DNA from: Corylus avellana
Taxonomy: Eukaryota; Streptophyta; Magnoliopsida; Fagales; Betulaceae
Length of the DNA stretch: 64,000 bases
Assembly: GCF_901000735.1 (NCBI RefSeq)
Contig: NC_081547.1
Coordinates: 2,728,001 to 2,792,000 of the forward strand
Reading direction: 5' to 3'
Shown here: in pieces, positions 23,241-37,539 of the stretch
Layout of the letters: each line of letters begins with the position of its first letter
How positions within the stretch are numbered: position 1 is the first letter of the stretch
Program-made: the position numbers and the translations under genes
Notes under the pieces: model-generated
What the model saw: only the letters and a program-made list of their open reading frames with translations
Databases searched by the model: none
Told to the model about the DNA's origin: nothing

Positions 23241-25194
23241 TGTTCTACCATGAATTTTATTTTATTTATATACAATAATTAAGGCTATTTCGTTCAAATA
23301 TTTTTTCTTTTTAAACACTGTTGGACCAAGGTTCGGCCAATATTTAAGAAGCCGCTGAACCTGAGCAGCCCATGCCACAAAGAGTCCAGACCATCCGCAA
23401 GGCCCAAGACATCTGCGGCTCGCAAGTCCTACCAGCACGCAAATTGGCCCAGCAGCCCGAATGCCTTAGGTGGAACAGGCTGTTGTCATCTAGGGTCATG
23501 ATGGCCTTTGGCGGTAGAATGCCGACGTTCAATCTCAACAATCAAGGTCCAAGTTCGTAGGCTACCCGCATTGTTCGGGCGACTTGTGAGTGGAGCTCGA
23601 CTCAAGTCCAACATCGTCGTCATAAGGCGAGTTCGTCAAAGCGAAGTTCTACTGGCCTCAATAAAAGAGAAAGTATACATCCAATCAAAGTATAAGATGT
23701 AATGTTAGACGGATTCGTTCATGTTCACGTCCTATCAAATTTTCACCGTACCTTGAAAAGTCATCATGGTTGTATGAAAGCCTGGTGGACCTTACCCGCT
23801 CGCTTAGCTTCGGATCCCCACGCGACATGTGTTGAGCTTCGGTGTGACCGGGGCATGAATCCCGAGAAATAGATATATAAGTAGGGAAAATTTTGTAAAA
23901 AAAAAAGAAAAAAAAAAAAGATAAGAAAAGGAAGATAAGTTAATTTTGGAGAAATAAAGGAGGAATTTTTATGCAACTTCTGTACAGCCTTAACAGGTGG
24001 CCGGCACATTGTGTGAACAAACACAAAACACACTTTCTTAACTAGTTATTAGGCAAAACACTTTTCAAACAGCAAATAACAAAACTATATATATTAACAA
24101 TATTTTGTGAAAGTAACATGTTTAATTTTTTTTTAGATATATAGAGGATGAATTGTTACTTATTAAAGAATTACCAACAAAAATAAATAGGTGGTTGTAC
24201 GATCATCTTGGTGGCTACATGTGGCCAAGCCATACTTAGCTGCCAAGAAGGGAGCGGCTACCTCCACAAAGACAGATAGGTGGTTGTGCGTTGTCACTCC
24301 TGTCAGGACAAGGGTTGGTTGTGTGCGGTCACACCCAACGAATGAGAGGAGGTGGTTGGGCCGTGTGGCAATCTTTTTTTTTTTAAAAAAACATTTATAT
24401 GAAATTTTGTTTTGTTATAAACACTAACACATGCTCTCAAAAAGTTTACCAAACAATTGAGAGAAAAGTATATATACCTTTTCAAATTACGAGGCAATTT
24501 GCAATGATCTTTCAAAACTTTTAATTGAAGCAATGTTCGAACCTCTCAAACTATCAGAAAATTGTAATTACAATATTCTTTTTTGTTTTACCAAAAATGA
24601 AAAAAAATACCCTTACAACAAATTTTAAAAATATATAATATTAGAATATTAGAATATTAATTAAATGATTAAATATTTATTTTTCATTTAGTTTATACTT
24701 TTGAGATAAGTGGTGATGTAACATAGTATCAGCGGCTTAGAGCCAAAAGGTCTTGATTTCGAATATTCTCTCAATCAATTCACCTCTTATTTTCATTAAT
24801 TATTGGTTTAATTATATTCCTTGCCGTTGCTTATATTCCATGATTGTGTATGTTGTTGTTTATCAACCTTGAGTTTATGAGTGCTTCTATCTTATGTGTT
24901 GTAATTTAATTTGAGAATTTTAGTTTCATAAATCTTAGTTTAGAGTCCAAGAACTTCTTGTTTTAGTTAGGTTAGGAAAAATAAAATTTTCATAACTCTT
25001 CGTGTCTCTTCCAACCATGTCAATTGTTTGTTTAGTTTATGTTAATATATATGCTTTGTTATTTAGTTATTGTTACATCTGCTTGTGTTTTATTTTCCAT
25101 TTTCTGTTATAGTCGGGTTATAGCAATGTTAAATTATAATTAAATTTCGTTATTTATTTATTTATTTATTTTCAATAAAAAAAAAACTTTATAG
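23241..25194. other. Repeat-like intronic DNA of KAI2-like copy 3
   Basis: 23320-23870 is GC-richer with short non-homologous frames and looks like decayed transposon sequence. 24650-24790 contains AATATTAATTAAATGATTAA and a GTATCAGCGGCTTAGAG-like segment resembling the interspersed repeat near 41890-42083. No coding domain was recognised. Confidence 0.4.
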
Positions 25195-25639
25195 GTTATT
25201 GAATGATGTGAATTATGGAGGATTCGAGCGAGAAGACCTAGACCAGATATTCGAAGCGGTGCAGTCAAATTACAAGGCATAGTGTTCCGGGTTCGCCCCG
25301 CTAATTGTGGGCGGTAACATGGACTCTATGGCGGTCCAAGAATTCTGCCGGACCTTGTTTAACATGAGACCGGACATAACCTTGTCCTTGGCCCAAACCA
25401 TATTCCTGGGCGACACGAGACACATTCTAGGCCTCGTCACCTTGCCTTGCCACATAATACAAGGTATGAAGGACTTGGCTGTGCCGGTAGCAGTGTCAGA
25501 GTATTTGCATCAGAATCTCGGCGGTGAGTCAATCGTGGAAGTCGTAGCCACGGAAGGTCATCTGCCACAGCTGAGCTCGCCAGATATCTTGATTCCCGTG
25601 CTTCTCAAGCACATTCGTTACGGCATTGCAGAGTTGTAG

Positions 25640-27562
25640 TGTGATTTGTGTGCTCCTCTTGTTACTCCGCGACTTGGATAAAGCAGTTTCCAGTACTGTT
25701 GTGTTCCTACTGTGTTTAAAGTTCTACCCAATCTAAATTTCAATTAAATATCCCTCTCCCACCGTAATAATCTTTAGATCGACTTCTTTTTTGGCCTTTT
25801 TCTTTTTCAGAAAGAGAATTTTACCAGATCTCCTTTGCTTGCATGGTGAGGAAGAATCTCATTTAACAACGCTATTCATGCTAACTGTTAATAGTTTTGA
25901 TTCGTAATTATGCAAATTATTTCCATAATTTTATTGTAATTCTAATTTGTTTTTTCAGGAGGAGTCTTGTAGTATATCTTATTCACACTAACGTTGAACA
26001 GTTTTGATTCAAAATTATATGCCCTATTTTCACAAAAAAAAAAAAAAAGAATCCCCACCCCATTCTCTAAGAAATAATTCACATTCCCAAACCTCATTAT
26101 GGTTTATATCATATTATCATGATGTTTTTAGATCATCTTATATACCACCGTGTCTCATCTATGAAATTTAGAGCGAATTCTATCATGTTTCTGATGATGA
26201 CGTGAAAAAAATCAGAAAATATAACTTATTATCAATATGTTAGATAGTATATATGAAATCTATTTTTGAATTTTTTTATTAGCATCTCATGAAAAGAAAA
26301 TCGACAAAATTTCTATAAATTAATTTCTTGAAGCGTAGATATGGGCCTGAAGGGTCTACAAGCAAGGCGGGTTTTGAATTTTAATAACTGTAACCGCTCT
26401 ATTTAGTCGGTTAGTAGTTATTTTATAACTAGCAGCAGTTTTATAACCCTTTTTTTTTTTAATTATTTTTTTTTATAATATGGGCTTTTGGGTCTTTTGA
26501 GGTGTTTTGGGCATTTTTATGCCTGTTTTTTTAGCTTATTTTAAATATTTCTGGATCAAAATGTTCCTAAAAATAATAAATATAATAAAACCTATCCATA
26601 ACTCGTATTTAAAACGAGACGATTTGAAGTTTAACACCAAAACAACGCGGTTTTAATGTTATATTTTTAATATAAAATATAAAATATATACTTATATTAT
26701 TATATATAAGGGTAGGCGGTTAGCAGTTATTAACCGTTTTTTTACCCATAAAATCGCTAATCGCTCGGCATTAAACGGTTATCGGTTTTATATAACTGCC
26801 TACCAAAGTAGTTAGTAGTTGCGGAGCAGAACTAAAATGTTTAATTTGGAAGTGGCAAAATTTTTTTAAAAACTTATTGGGAGATAAAAATTAATTTTTA
26901 AATATATATCTAATTTTTTATTTTTTATGCCACATCTAATTTTTTCTTGGATGTACACCCCCTAGATATGGCATAGACATAGAGACTGAACTTTACTAGA
27001 TTTACAAAGCTTAGCTTGAAAGAGATTCATAGAAGATTTTATTTTTTTTGTTCCCTCCATTTAAAAGAACAAGAGGCAGGAATTATCAGGAAAAGAAAAA
27101 GAGTCATAACGGCCGAGCGGTGCTGTTCGTACGAAGAGGACATCGAAGTAACGAACACGCGACAGAACATTGCGCGCTTTCTAGGCGAGTCCCATGGAGA
27201 CCGTCCGGCGGTGACCTGTTCGTGGACAAAATTTAAAAAATGAGGCCCTCAACGGACCAAACGAAGCGTACAACCAATGAATCTGAAGCTCCACGACACG
27301 TGTAATTCGCACGCACAACATCGCATATCCACCACACCCTCTACTCCGTCCTCCCCATTCCCCATTTCCCCAATTTTCCAACTCTTCAATTATATTTTCC
27401 ACACATTTTCCAATTTTACCCCTCTCCCTCATTCCAAACCCTTTCCTTTTTCAGTCTCTTTCTCTCGCTTTGAAGCCGTTGGAACGAAGAAAGGAACCCA
27501 AGGAGAGACCACACAGCTGTGCCTTTGCGGATCCGCGCGACTTAACTCGTCCGTGTCAACTC
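25640..27562. other. Intergenic region, then SRFR1 promoter and leader
   Basis: AT-rich to about 27000, with degraded repeat-like stretches (26340-26830) that read as arms of an inverted structure around ACCGTTTTTTTACCC. From 27090 the base composition rises, and a CT-rich leader precedes the SRFR1 ATG. No gene is supported. Confidence 0.4.
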
Positions 27563-30500
27563 ATGGCCTCGGCTATCTCGGAGCGAGTTGAGCTGGCCAA
27601 GCTCTGCAGCTCTCGGGACTGGTCCAAGGCCATCCGAGTCCTTGACTCGCTCCTCTCCCAGTCTTGCGCCATCCAAGACATCTGGTCCGTACACACGCAC
27701 TTCTCTCGATTCCGAGTACCCACTGATATTGTCTTCAAATTTCCATGATTGATTGGTTAGCTTTCATAGAAGAGGATTTGGTGACTGATTCTGATTTGTA
27801 ACTATGAATGTTGGTTTCAGCAATAGAGCCTTCTGTTACAGCCAATTGGAGCTCCACAAGCACGTGATTAAGGACTGTGACAAGGCGCTTCAGCTCGACC
27901 CCACGCTTCTTCAAGCTTACATCCTCAAAGGTCTTTCTTCGCTCAAATTCTCCAATGAACATCTGATCTGATTTCGCTCATTTTAGACAATTCCAATTAA
28001 ATATTATCAGTCAGACCTCAATTCTTAGCCTAATGAAAATTTTAGTACGCACTTTGTGCTAAATGTGAATACGTATGCGAATAATTGATGCAGTGCTAGG
28101 TGAGAAATGTTAGGGTTTAATGAAATGAATAAATAATATTTGTTCTTTGGAAGTTTTAAATTTAAGGCTTGTACCTGATTATGAAGCAATGTAAAACATT
28201 AAAGTAATGATGAATTTGCCTACAGTCACAAAAAATGCTTCTAGCCTGCTTAAATTATAAATATGATCTTCTTAGGACTCCCTTTGCTACAGAACTATTC
28301 TTTTGCATTTTATACTCATGCTCCATGCAAGTAAAGAAATTTTTACTGTGATAAGCATGTTGAAAATGTATTCTGTTTATGGTCTCTTGAATGCGCCCTT
28401 AGTTGGTGCTTTTAATTATTATTTGATGAAAAAATTGGCTCATTTATTTGCAACTATAGTGAAAAATGCATTTTCTCTATTTGGTTTCTTTGTATTTCTT
28501 TCTTGTTGTTTTGCTTTGTTCTTGTACTCAAGGTGCAAAATGCATTAGTCTTTGGGATTCATGTATTGTATTGTGCGCTGAGTCTAGGTTTTATTTTATT
28601 TTAATTTGTTTTTAATTCTAGGTTGTGCATTTTCTGCTTTGGGAAGGAAAGAGGATGCTCTTTTGGTTTGGGAGAAAGGGTATGAACATGCTGTGCATCA
28701 GACTGCAGATCTGAAGCAATTGTTAGAACTGGAAGAGCTTGTGAGGATTACAAAACAAGAAAGAAGTACTACACATGAAAACAATGTGATGGAATATAGG
28801 TCATCTATGTCTTTATCTGGCTCAGGACCTCATACGAATGGTAACTCAAGTGAAACTTATGCGAGTAACAATGAATTGGGTGATGAATCTAAATTATGCA
28901 GCGACTCAAAGGATGAATCCGAGATTCATAGCAAGTCTAGTGATAATCTTGACCTGTGCAATGGATTTAGTGATAAATCCCAGGAGAATACAAATTTTGA
29001 GAGCCAAATGAATGGGAATCATGATATTGTCGATAAATTGAGTTATGAGTCTGATTCGTTTAGCGACTTAAGCGATACATCTGAGCCATGCAGTAAATTA
29101 TCTATGAATTGCGACAGCTCAAGCAGTACAACTGAAACTCACAGCAAGTTGAGTGACAAATCTGACATACATAATGAAATAACTGAGGAAGCCAAGAGAA
29201 ATAAAAAGTTCTGTGTTGCTAGGATTTCAAAGACCAAGTCAATAAGTGTAGATTTTCGACTATCGAGGGGTATAGCACAGGTAATTTTTATCACCATGTC
29301 TTAGAACAGAATTTAAAAAAAAAGAAGAAGAAATTTCATTGCGGTTAGTATTTGTACTGTATTCTAACTGTTTAAAGGCATGCCTTCTGTTAAATATTAT
29401 AATCTCTCTTTTTTCAGGTTAATGAAGGGAAATATGCTTCTGCCATTTCAATCTTTGACCAGGTAAAACGTGGACCTTGTGAGTTAATCTGATGATTGTC
29501 TTTGGACTTCCTACGAGAGCTAGAATAATAGGACTAATAAGTTTTATAAGCATTTCCCAGATACTGAAGGAGGATTCTACTTATCCTGAGGCACTAATAG
29601 GAAGAGGAACAGCAAATGCATTCTTACGAGAACTAGAAGCTGCTATTGGTGATTTTACGAAGGTATTTGAATAATTAATATCTGAATGTTGTTGAACAAA
29701 TATTGTTGTGACACCTATATATAAGTAATTTTTATGATTTATATCTTAGGCTATACAATCAAATCCATCTGCTGGTGAGGCATGGAAGCGCAGAGGGCAA
29801 GCTCGAGCTGCATTAGGGGAATCTGCTGAGGTAAGTGTGGCATGGAACCTTTGTTTACTGTCTTTTTCTATACATGCTGATCTTTGTTTTATGAATGTTC
29901 ATGTGATCAATCATGCTTATTAAGGTTTCCTAGATATGACTGACTTACTCATCTATGGATAGAGGGCTTGGATTCTCTGCCTATGCATAGCATATTAGCT
30001 TTCATAAATAAATAATTTCTTGGGCAAAAATGATGCCCTGGACAACTGGCTAAGAGGTTTGCAATACACAGTATACTCCTTTTGTAACAGAACAATCGAT
30101 TTATTTATATTTGAAATTTTAGAGGCTGCTATTACATGGTTCAAATTACTTATATGTTGAGTAACCCAAAATTCATAGGATTTGCATTTGTAGAAATACT
30201 GATCCATATATACACAACATTTTATTCCCTCTTGATACCAGGCTATTGAAGACTTGACAAAAGCATTAGAGTTTGAACCAAACTCAGCAGATATCTTACA
30301 TGAAAGGGGTAACTTGCTTAGGCCCAACTCTTTCCATTTTATGTCAGAGATTATATTGAAATCACTTGCTGCTGACACTTGGCTACATCTTCTAATAGTT
30401 ACTCATGGTTCAACTTTCAGAGACAGATGTCTATCTAGCTTGATAGTATAGTTAACTATAAAAGTTGAGACATTTAATAATTCCTATGGTAGTTGTTTTC

Positions 30501-33500
30501 TATAGAATTATAAAATAAAAAGGTGTCATTAGAAGATACCGAGACTTCAGCATTGTCACCTTTTTATATGAAAAAAAAAAACCTTGGGCATAATACCTTT
30601 TTTCAAAAAGGAAATGGCAGTTCTGTGGCATACAAGTGATCAAGTGGTTACTTTTATTTGCAGGAATTGTTAGTTTTAAGTTTAAGGATTTCTATGCTGC
30701 TGTCGAGGACCTGTCTACATGTGTGAAGCTCGACAAGAATAATACTTCTGCATACACATATTTGGTGAGTATTCAACATCTAAGCCTTGCTGTTATTGTC
30801 TAGTAGAAGGTCATGCACTTTTACCTTGGAAAATATATATTTTTTACTGTTGACTGAGCAAATATTGGCTTTCATAGGGTTTGGCATTATCTTCAATTGG
30901 TGAATATAGAAAGGCTGAGGAGGCACATATGAAATCAATTGAACTGGATCGGAATTTCCTTGAGGCTTGGGCTCATCTAACCCAGGTATCCATGAGCAAT
31001 TACTCTGTTTTACCCTGTGAGATTATCTTGTGGACCTCTATCTATTTATGCTTCAACAAAAAAAAAAGTCTTCGCATCTAAGTATCATCTATGCATATGT
31101 CCAGTGGTTTCATTTACAAGTAAAAGAAGCCTGTCATGGAATTTATAATGGGTGCAAATCTCTCTCTGTAATCTAATAATTCCTTTTTGACTGCGGAATT
31201 ATTTTCCTTCATAAGCGCTAATGTATCCTTCTAGTTGCTCCTTTTGTGCTTCTCTTGTTCTATGTTGCATCCCTCATATGCATCAAGTAGGTTCTGCATA
31301 TTTGGATTTCATGAGGCAAGCAGCTAACAAGTTTTGTGGTTGTGGATGTGTGGTTTGTTGTAGCTCTTTCAAGATTTGGCAAACCCAACAAAGGCTTTGG
31401 AATGCCTTCAGGAAATTCTACAAATCGATGGAAGGTAAGCATTGTTTACCTTTAAGATGCCACTTATGCTGTAAATTTCTAAAACGCTGAATTTTTCTGA
31501 TGCCTGATTTTGACTAAGATGCTCATTTCTGTCCTGTATACTTTAGACATACTTGATAGTCTTAATACCTCATTGAATAGGTTTGCCAGAGCCTATCATT
31601 TGCGTGGGCTACTGCTCCACGGCATGGGAGAGCACAGGTATGTTCTATCACATTTTTGAGAATCTAAAAGGTTTTCATTATTGATATAATGTTAGTATTA
31701 TTTATTCATTAAAGAGCATGATCTTATGTACTCATCATTGATACTTGAAGAGAGCTTGAGCATCGTTGCCATTTTCAGCTCTTTAAAGAGTCAAGGAGTC
31801 CAAATTTTGTGGAGACCACCCCTACCCCACAACTACCTTTTTTTCTTTTTTTTTTGGGTGTGTTTTTCACCTTGTCTACTCCTTTCTCTTAAATCATGGT
31901 GTTCATTCATATAGGTGCATTTGTTTGTTTGATAATGTTTTTTTTTTTTTTTGATACGTAAACGAAAGTTTTAGTTTGATTATGTTGAAACCATCTAACA
32001 TCATGTGCTTGCCTTATTGACACTACTCGTTCCTTCTTTCAAATGCATTTGATTTTTTTCCCCTATGGCCATTGATCCATCTTGACTTTCCACATCTTAG
32101 GCCTGGACATCATTAACCCACTCTAGTTTCACCCATTAAATTTGTACTTCTAGTGAACAATATACACAATAATTCCCTATTCCGAATATCTCTTGTAAGT
32201 TCAGCTATTGCAAGCATTATTTTCTTATAATTTTTTGGGTTTTTTGTTGTGTTCGAAGATATAGGTGTAAATGAGGCCTTTGGGGTTTAAAATTTTGGAA
32301 ATTGTTTGACAATGGCTTTAATTACAGAAGCCAATCACTCTGATGGCATCCATTGAGTGCAGAATGGGAATAGCTTGCAGAAATTTCTAAAGAGGAGGGA
32401 TTGGGAATATTTATTTTAGTTTGGAACCCAGTCTCCCCCTTCTCTTTTCTTCTGAAGTTTATTCAGGTGGTTAACCCTCAAAGGGGAACAACCTTTGGTA
32501 GACTTCTGGTTATGAAGACCTGGGCTACAATCTTAGTTCCATTATCTCATGGTGAATGTAGAATGAGAACAGGATTTCTTACCATGTTTCGCAAGCATAC
32601 ACTAAAATTGCATGGGTGATCCTTATAGTTTACCCTTTTTTCTTATTTACTTTTTATTTTTCCTTGCAGCTTTTTTTTTTTAAATTTTTTATTTTTAAAT
32701 TTATTTTATTTTTATTGTTTGTCCGTCTCAGCATCTAGCATTAAGATCCTAAACTTCTTCCCGTTGACAACCTGACTGAATTTAAAGAAAGAGGCAAGCT
32801 CTCTTAGATTGCAAGAAAGTGCCTAAAATCTTTCAAGCTCTTACCTTGTGTTGTATCTCTTTTGATAAACCTGGTCTTTGCCACATGCCATGTGTTTATC
32901 TAGCCGTTTCCAAAATGTGGATTTTCTGTTTCTGCTTTACGGCGTCCATGTTTTGAAATTTTATTTGTTCTATTTTTCTATTGATATCTTCAATGAGATA
33001 TGAACTGAGGAAGATGAAGAGAAATAAGGTGGAGACATCTTCTCTTGAGGAACAAAGTATTAAGACACAGAGCCTGTCAGCAATGAATGAATGGAAAACA
33101 TAAGTCGCAGAAGAGAAAAATACAAATGTAATAACTAATAAAAAATTTAATAATCCACTTAAGGTGGTATTTAGGTGCTAGAATGCCTACATGGTTGATA
33201 GCATCCCTTTTAGCTTTTATTCAATCTCCTACGTCCATAATCAACGGGAATGGGATAACCATTTTTCATAGTATTTTGAATTTAATGATGGAAAAGCCCA
33301 ATTTACTTTAGAATTGCCTGAACAAGCTTATAATAGTCTGCTACTATGCTTAAAATAGAACTGATGGGTCAACATTAGCTTGTACTTTTATTTTTAGTCT
33401 TTTTTATGGTTGTTTCTTCATCAGCAATTTCACCTTTGTTTTTGGTGGTTAAATGCCTGGATTTAATATTACAGGAAAGCAATCAAAGATTTATCAGCTG

Positions 33501-36500
33501 GTTTGAGCATTGAGAATGATAACATTGAGTGTTTGTATTTACGAGCTTCCTGTTACCACGCAGTTGGAGAATATAGAGAGGCGGTATTGAAGAGTCTTTA
33601 TTTTATTTTAGTTTAAATGAAGTTGCCTATTTCTTGCTGTTTTGCTTTAAAATACTAAATTTTGATTTGATGGTCATAGGTCAAAGACTATGATGCTGCG
33701 CTAGATTTGGAATTAGATTCGATGGAGAAATTTGTGCTTCAATGCCTGGCCTTTTATCAGGTTTGTTTTGCAAGTATGTATGCATTTCCAACCCTAGTTT
33801 TTGTGATGAGATGTAAAAAGTATCATGTTTATTCTTTTGCAGAAAGAGATTGCTTTGTATACAGCCTCTAAAATCAACAGTGAGTTTTGCTGGTTTGACA
33901 TTGATGGAGATATTGACGCACTCTTTAAGGTAAATATATGTTTATGAAGATTATACTTCTCCTTGTTGATAATTTTCATTTCTGTTGTAGTCTCTTACTA
34001 CTTTCCTTTTCTTTTTTTTTGATAAGTGTCTCTTACTACTTGCTTTCAATCACTTAATTGCAATGCATTGTTCTAATCTTTTATAATTTCTTATTTGCTG
34101 ACATATTTGTAGTTTGAATCAGTAATGACCTGTTGCAAATTACTTGTCAAAAAAAAAAAGACCTGTTGGAAATAAGAATGCCATGGACACAATACACAAG
34201 TGGAAGCTGTGTTATGTTTATAGCTTCTATTTTAGGCTAAATGAAATAAGTAAATCATAGTTCAATCTCAAGTCCCTATGATAAATCAACTATGTAAAAG
34301 GAGTCTTATAGGTGTTAACTAATGACAAGCTGTAAATGCCTTGAATAATTGAATGCAATGTTAATTATAATGGAGTTTCATTTAATGATACCAAAAGTTT
34401 ATAATTATCAAAATTAATAAAAGGAAAAGTTATATGTTTTAATGTCTTGATGAAAGTCCTGATTTTTCTTTTGGCTTCAAATTTGTGTTCCATTTTAATG
34501 TTGCAGGGAATTGGATTGGTAGAGAGAATTTTCCTGACACTTGCTTCAGGAAGCTTAAGAGCTTCTGAAGCTGGTCATTATAATATTGAATTTTTTTTTT
34601 TTTTTAACAATCCATTTTTCTAAATAAACCTCCTTTTGTTCACTGTTTGAGGTTAGCGTGCCCAAAGAGTGACCATTAATGATATGTATAGATGTGGTTG
34701 TTTGTGGGTTAAGCACATCATTGTGCTAATCTTCTTTAGGAAATGAAGACATCCATGCCAAATGAAGATGGCGTGAAAGTTGAAACATAGCCTTTCAATG
34801 ATGACATCTGTTTCAGAATAATTCTATATTACTAGATTTTTCAATCTATCCATCAATTTCTTCTTGAGAGAAACGGTGTAAAAATTTCCACGAGCATGTG
34901 ATGGCTTTGCATCAGATATTGTGGCCAGGAACACACAATAAATGTTTCCTAATGTAATTATCAGCTAGTAGGAATTTACCAATTCATTTTTATTGCTTTT
35001 CCATTGCTTCAGCATCGACTTGGGTTAACTGTTATAATGTTTAATATATTCAGCAAGGTGAGATTCTGTTATTTGTATATATTACAAGTCAGATAACAAT
35101 GCAAGAAGCATTAAAGAATTGCTTCCTGCTGCACACTTTTTATTTTATCTGAAAATTTTCTTCTAAATTCATGTTTATCGTATTTGTTTATGGGATCTTC
35201 AGGAGTACTGGTGCAAAAGGTTGCACCCCAAGAATGTATGTGAAAAGGTTTTCAGGCAGCCTCCCTTGCGGGAATCATTGAAGAAGGGTAAGCTGAGAAA
35301 GCAAGATTTTGCTGTTACAAAACAGAAGGCTGCTCTTCTGCAGGTTGCTGATTCCATTGGTAGGAAAATCCAATATCATTGTCCTGGCTTCTTACCGAAT
35401 AGGCGACAGGTGATTCATATCAATGATGAATTTGAAGTTGATCTCCATTACTTGTTCTTCTTAACATTCTTTCTATTTTCATGGCGATTTAGTGAAATGT
35501 TATTTTAATCCATTAAAGGCTTATTATCATACATTTATTGCCTTGCTAAAAAAAATGACTGTTTTTTATGGGGGAAGGTGAAATGACACTGTTATTTCTT
35601 TTATTTTGGTTTATGTTAGTCTTAAATGCCTACGTTCAGTAGAAGCTGATGGTCGTGCACTGTTTATGGACTTTTGTGATTTTACCATATGTCATACTGG
35701 GAACAAAAGCAAAATCAGATATGATCTTTTTATTTGGTTGTATGATCTTTTTATTTGGTTGCTTGAGTAAAAGAATTACACTTTCTGTAGCTACATCAAT
35801 TTTTTTTTTTTTTCATATGATTATGACTAGTTTAAATATTTGTTCAGGAGATAAAATGGGGCACATGTAACATTCTCAATCAGACTTTGGCTTTGTTTTA
35901 CAATTTGATCCAAGTTGTTTAAACTAATGGAGCATGTATCGGTTTTCATAATGGGAAAATGTCATAATAGTATTGTGTTTTACAATTTGATCCAAGTTGT
36001 TTAAACTAATAGAGCTGGTATCGGTTTTCATCATGGGAAAATGTTATAATAGTTTTGACTTTTACTACGATTTAAACCTATTAAAGTGGACTTCATTCTA
36101 CATGGTTTTTATGAAATAATATTTTAGCATTTTTTCTTCTTCATATTTTAGTTTAATTTAGTTTTAACTTTTTCAATCAACTGTGTTTTCACTCAGTTTT
36201 AGAAATCAACTCTGCATGTTTTCATTTCTCTGAATCTCCTCACATGCTCTTTAAATTGTTGACTAGTCATCCATAGTCATCCTGACTCATCCAATATGGA
36301 TGCCAATACTTATTTTCTCTGTTCTCCTTGTATGTTCTATTAATGTTGTTCATATTTTATAATGTATCAGCATCGCATGGCAGGATTGGCTGCTATTGAA
36401 ATTGCACAGAAGGTTTCAAAAGCTTGGCGGTCCTTGCAAGTGGAATGGAAACATTCTAATAAAAATACATCAAAGAATGGTAAGAGAGCCCGGAGAAGGG

Positions 36501-37483
36501 AAAGAATTAATATGGCCAGCCAGAATAGAGGTGGTGCTGGTTGTAGTACAAGCGGTTTCTCAGAGCCATCGACTTCATATGGGATTACAGAAGAAAGATC
36601 ATTTGGCCGTTCTATGATGAGATGGCAAGATGTTTACTCATTGGCTGTCAAATGGAGACAGGTTTCTGAACCTTGTGACCCAGTTGTGTGGATTAACAAA
36701 TTAAGGTATTCCATCTTAATGCCAAGTAGACTAGAATGTCTGACTGTGGTCCCATTTGTTGTGTTAGAAATTTCTAAATTTCTAAATTTTGTTGTTTGAA
36801 AGCTAATTTATTTCCTTCTGTAAAATAAGTTACTGCATCCATTTGTTGCTTTTAGACATTTCTCTTGTTCTAAGTTTGTTTTACTCTATATATCTGTGTT
36901 ATTTGGTTCAGTATCTTTTGTGCCTGCTATAATATTTTATTAAAATATCACATTTTTAATATATTCTTTAATACACGGTGATGCAACCCTAGAGCTGCGT
37001 TCTTTCCTAAGATTAACTAGATTATGTCAAATGAGTATTATAAGATGAATTAATAAGAATGTTCAGGCACAGGCACCAACCTGAGACGACCAAGCCTTCA
37101 ACCGGTTACCTTTAATATTTGTTAACACTGTCAACATCTATGAAGAAAAGGATCGCTAGTCAGTTGGCTCATGTTGGCTGGGCGACGGCTTGTTTGAATT
37201 AAACCTAGTCTTGTTAGGGACCTTGTCCACTTTGCTTAGCATCGCTCTACCTTAATCATAACCCTAATGTTGGCAGGTTCACATTGAATCTTTCTAGCTC
37301 TATGTTTGCTGACTGTTCATGCTTATTGTTGGGCGGTTATATTTTGTCTTATCAACTTTCATTAACTTGGATTGGACAGAAATTTTTATTCCGGATGCGG
37401 GATGCAAAATCCAGATACTCTAACCTCCAGGATCTGACATATTTGTTTGAGTTATATGTACAGAAGATAAATGATGCATATGG

Positions 37484-37539
<56 letters not shown>

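Larger units (their letters stand above)
20200..25639 (+). pseudogene. KAI2-like copy 3, nonsense codon in exon 2
   Basis: Exon 1 is 20200-20567, present again identically at 22398-22765 after the gap; exon 2 is 25195-25639. Exon 1 is fully open ([23 protein letters not shown] nucleophile). In exon 2 the family's Trp in YKAWCSG is TAG (25280-25282), which would truncate the protein about halfway, before the catalytic Asp and His. One codon is also missing near the exon start (VNYGGF for VDYYGGF). Downstream of the stop the frame is intact and keeps MKDLAVP and EGHLPQ, so the stop is probably the first and a recent lesion. If the gap duplication is artefactual, the true intron is about 2.4 kb and contains repeat DNA. 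A base-call error at the stop is a real alternative. Confidence 0.82.
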
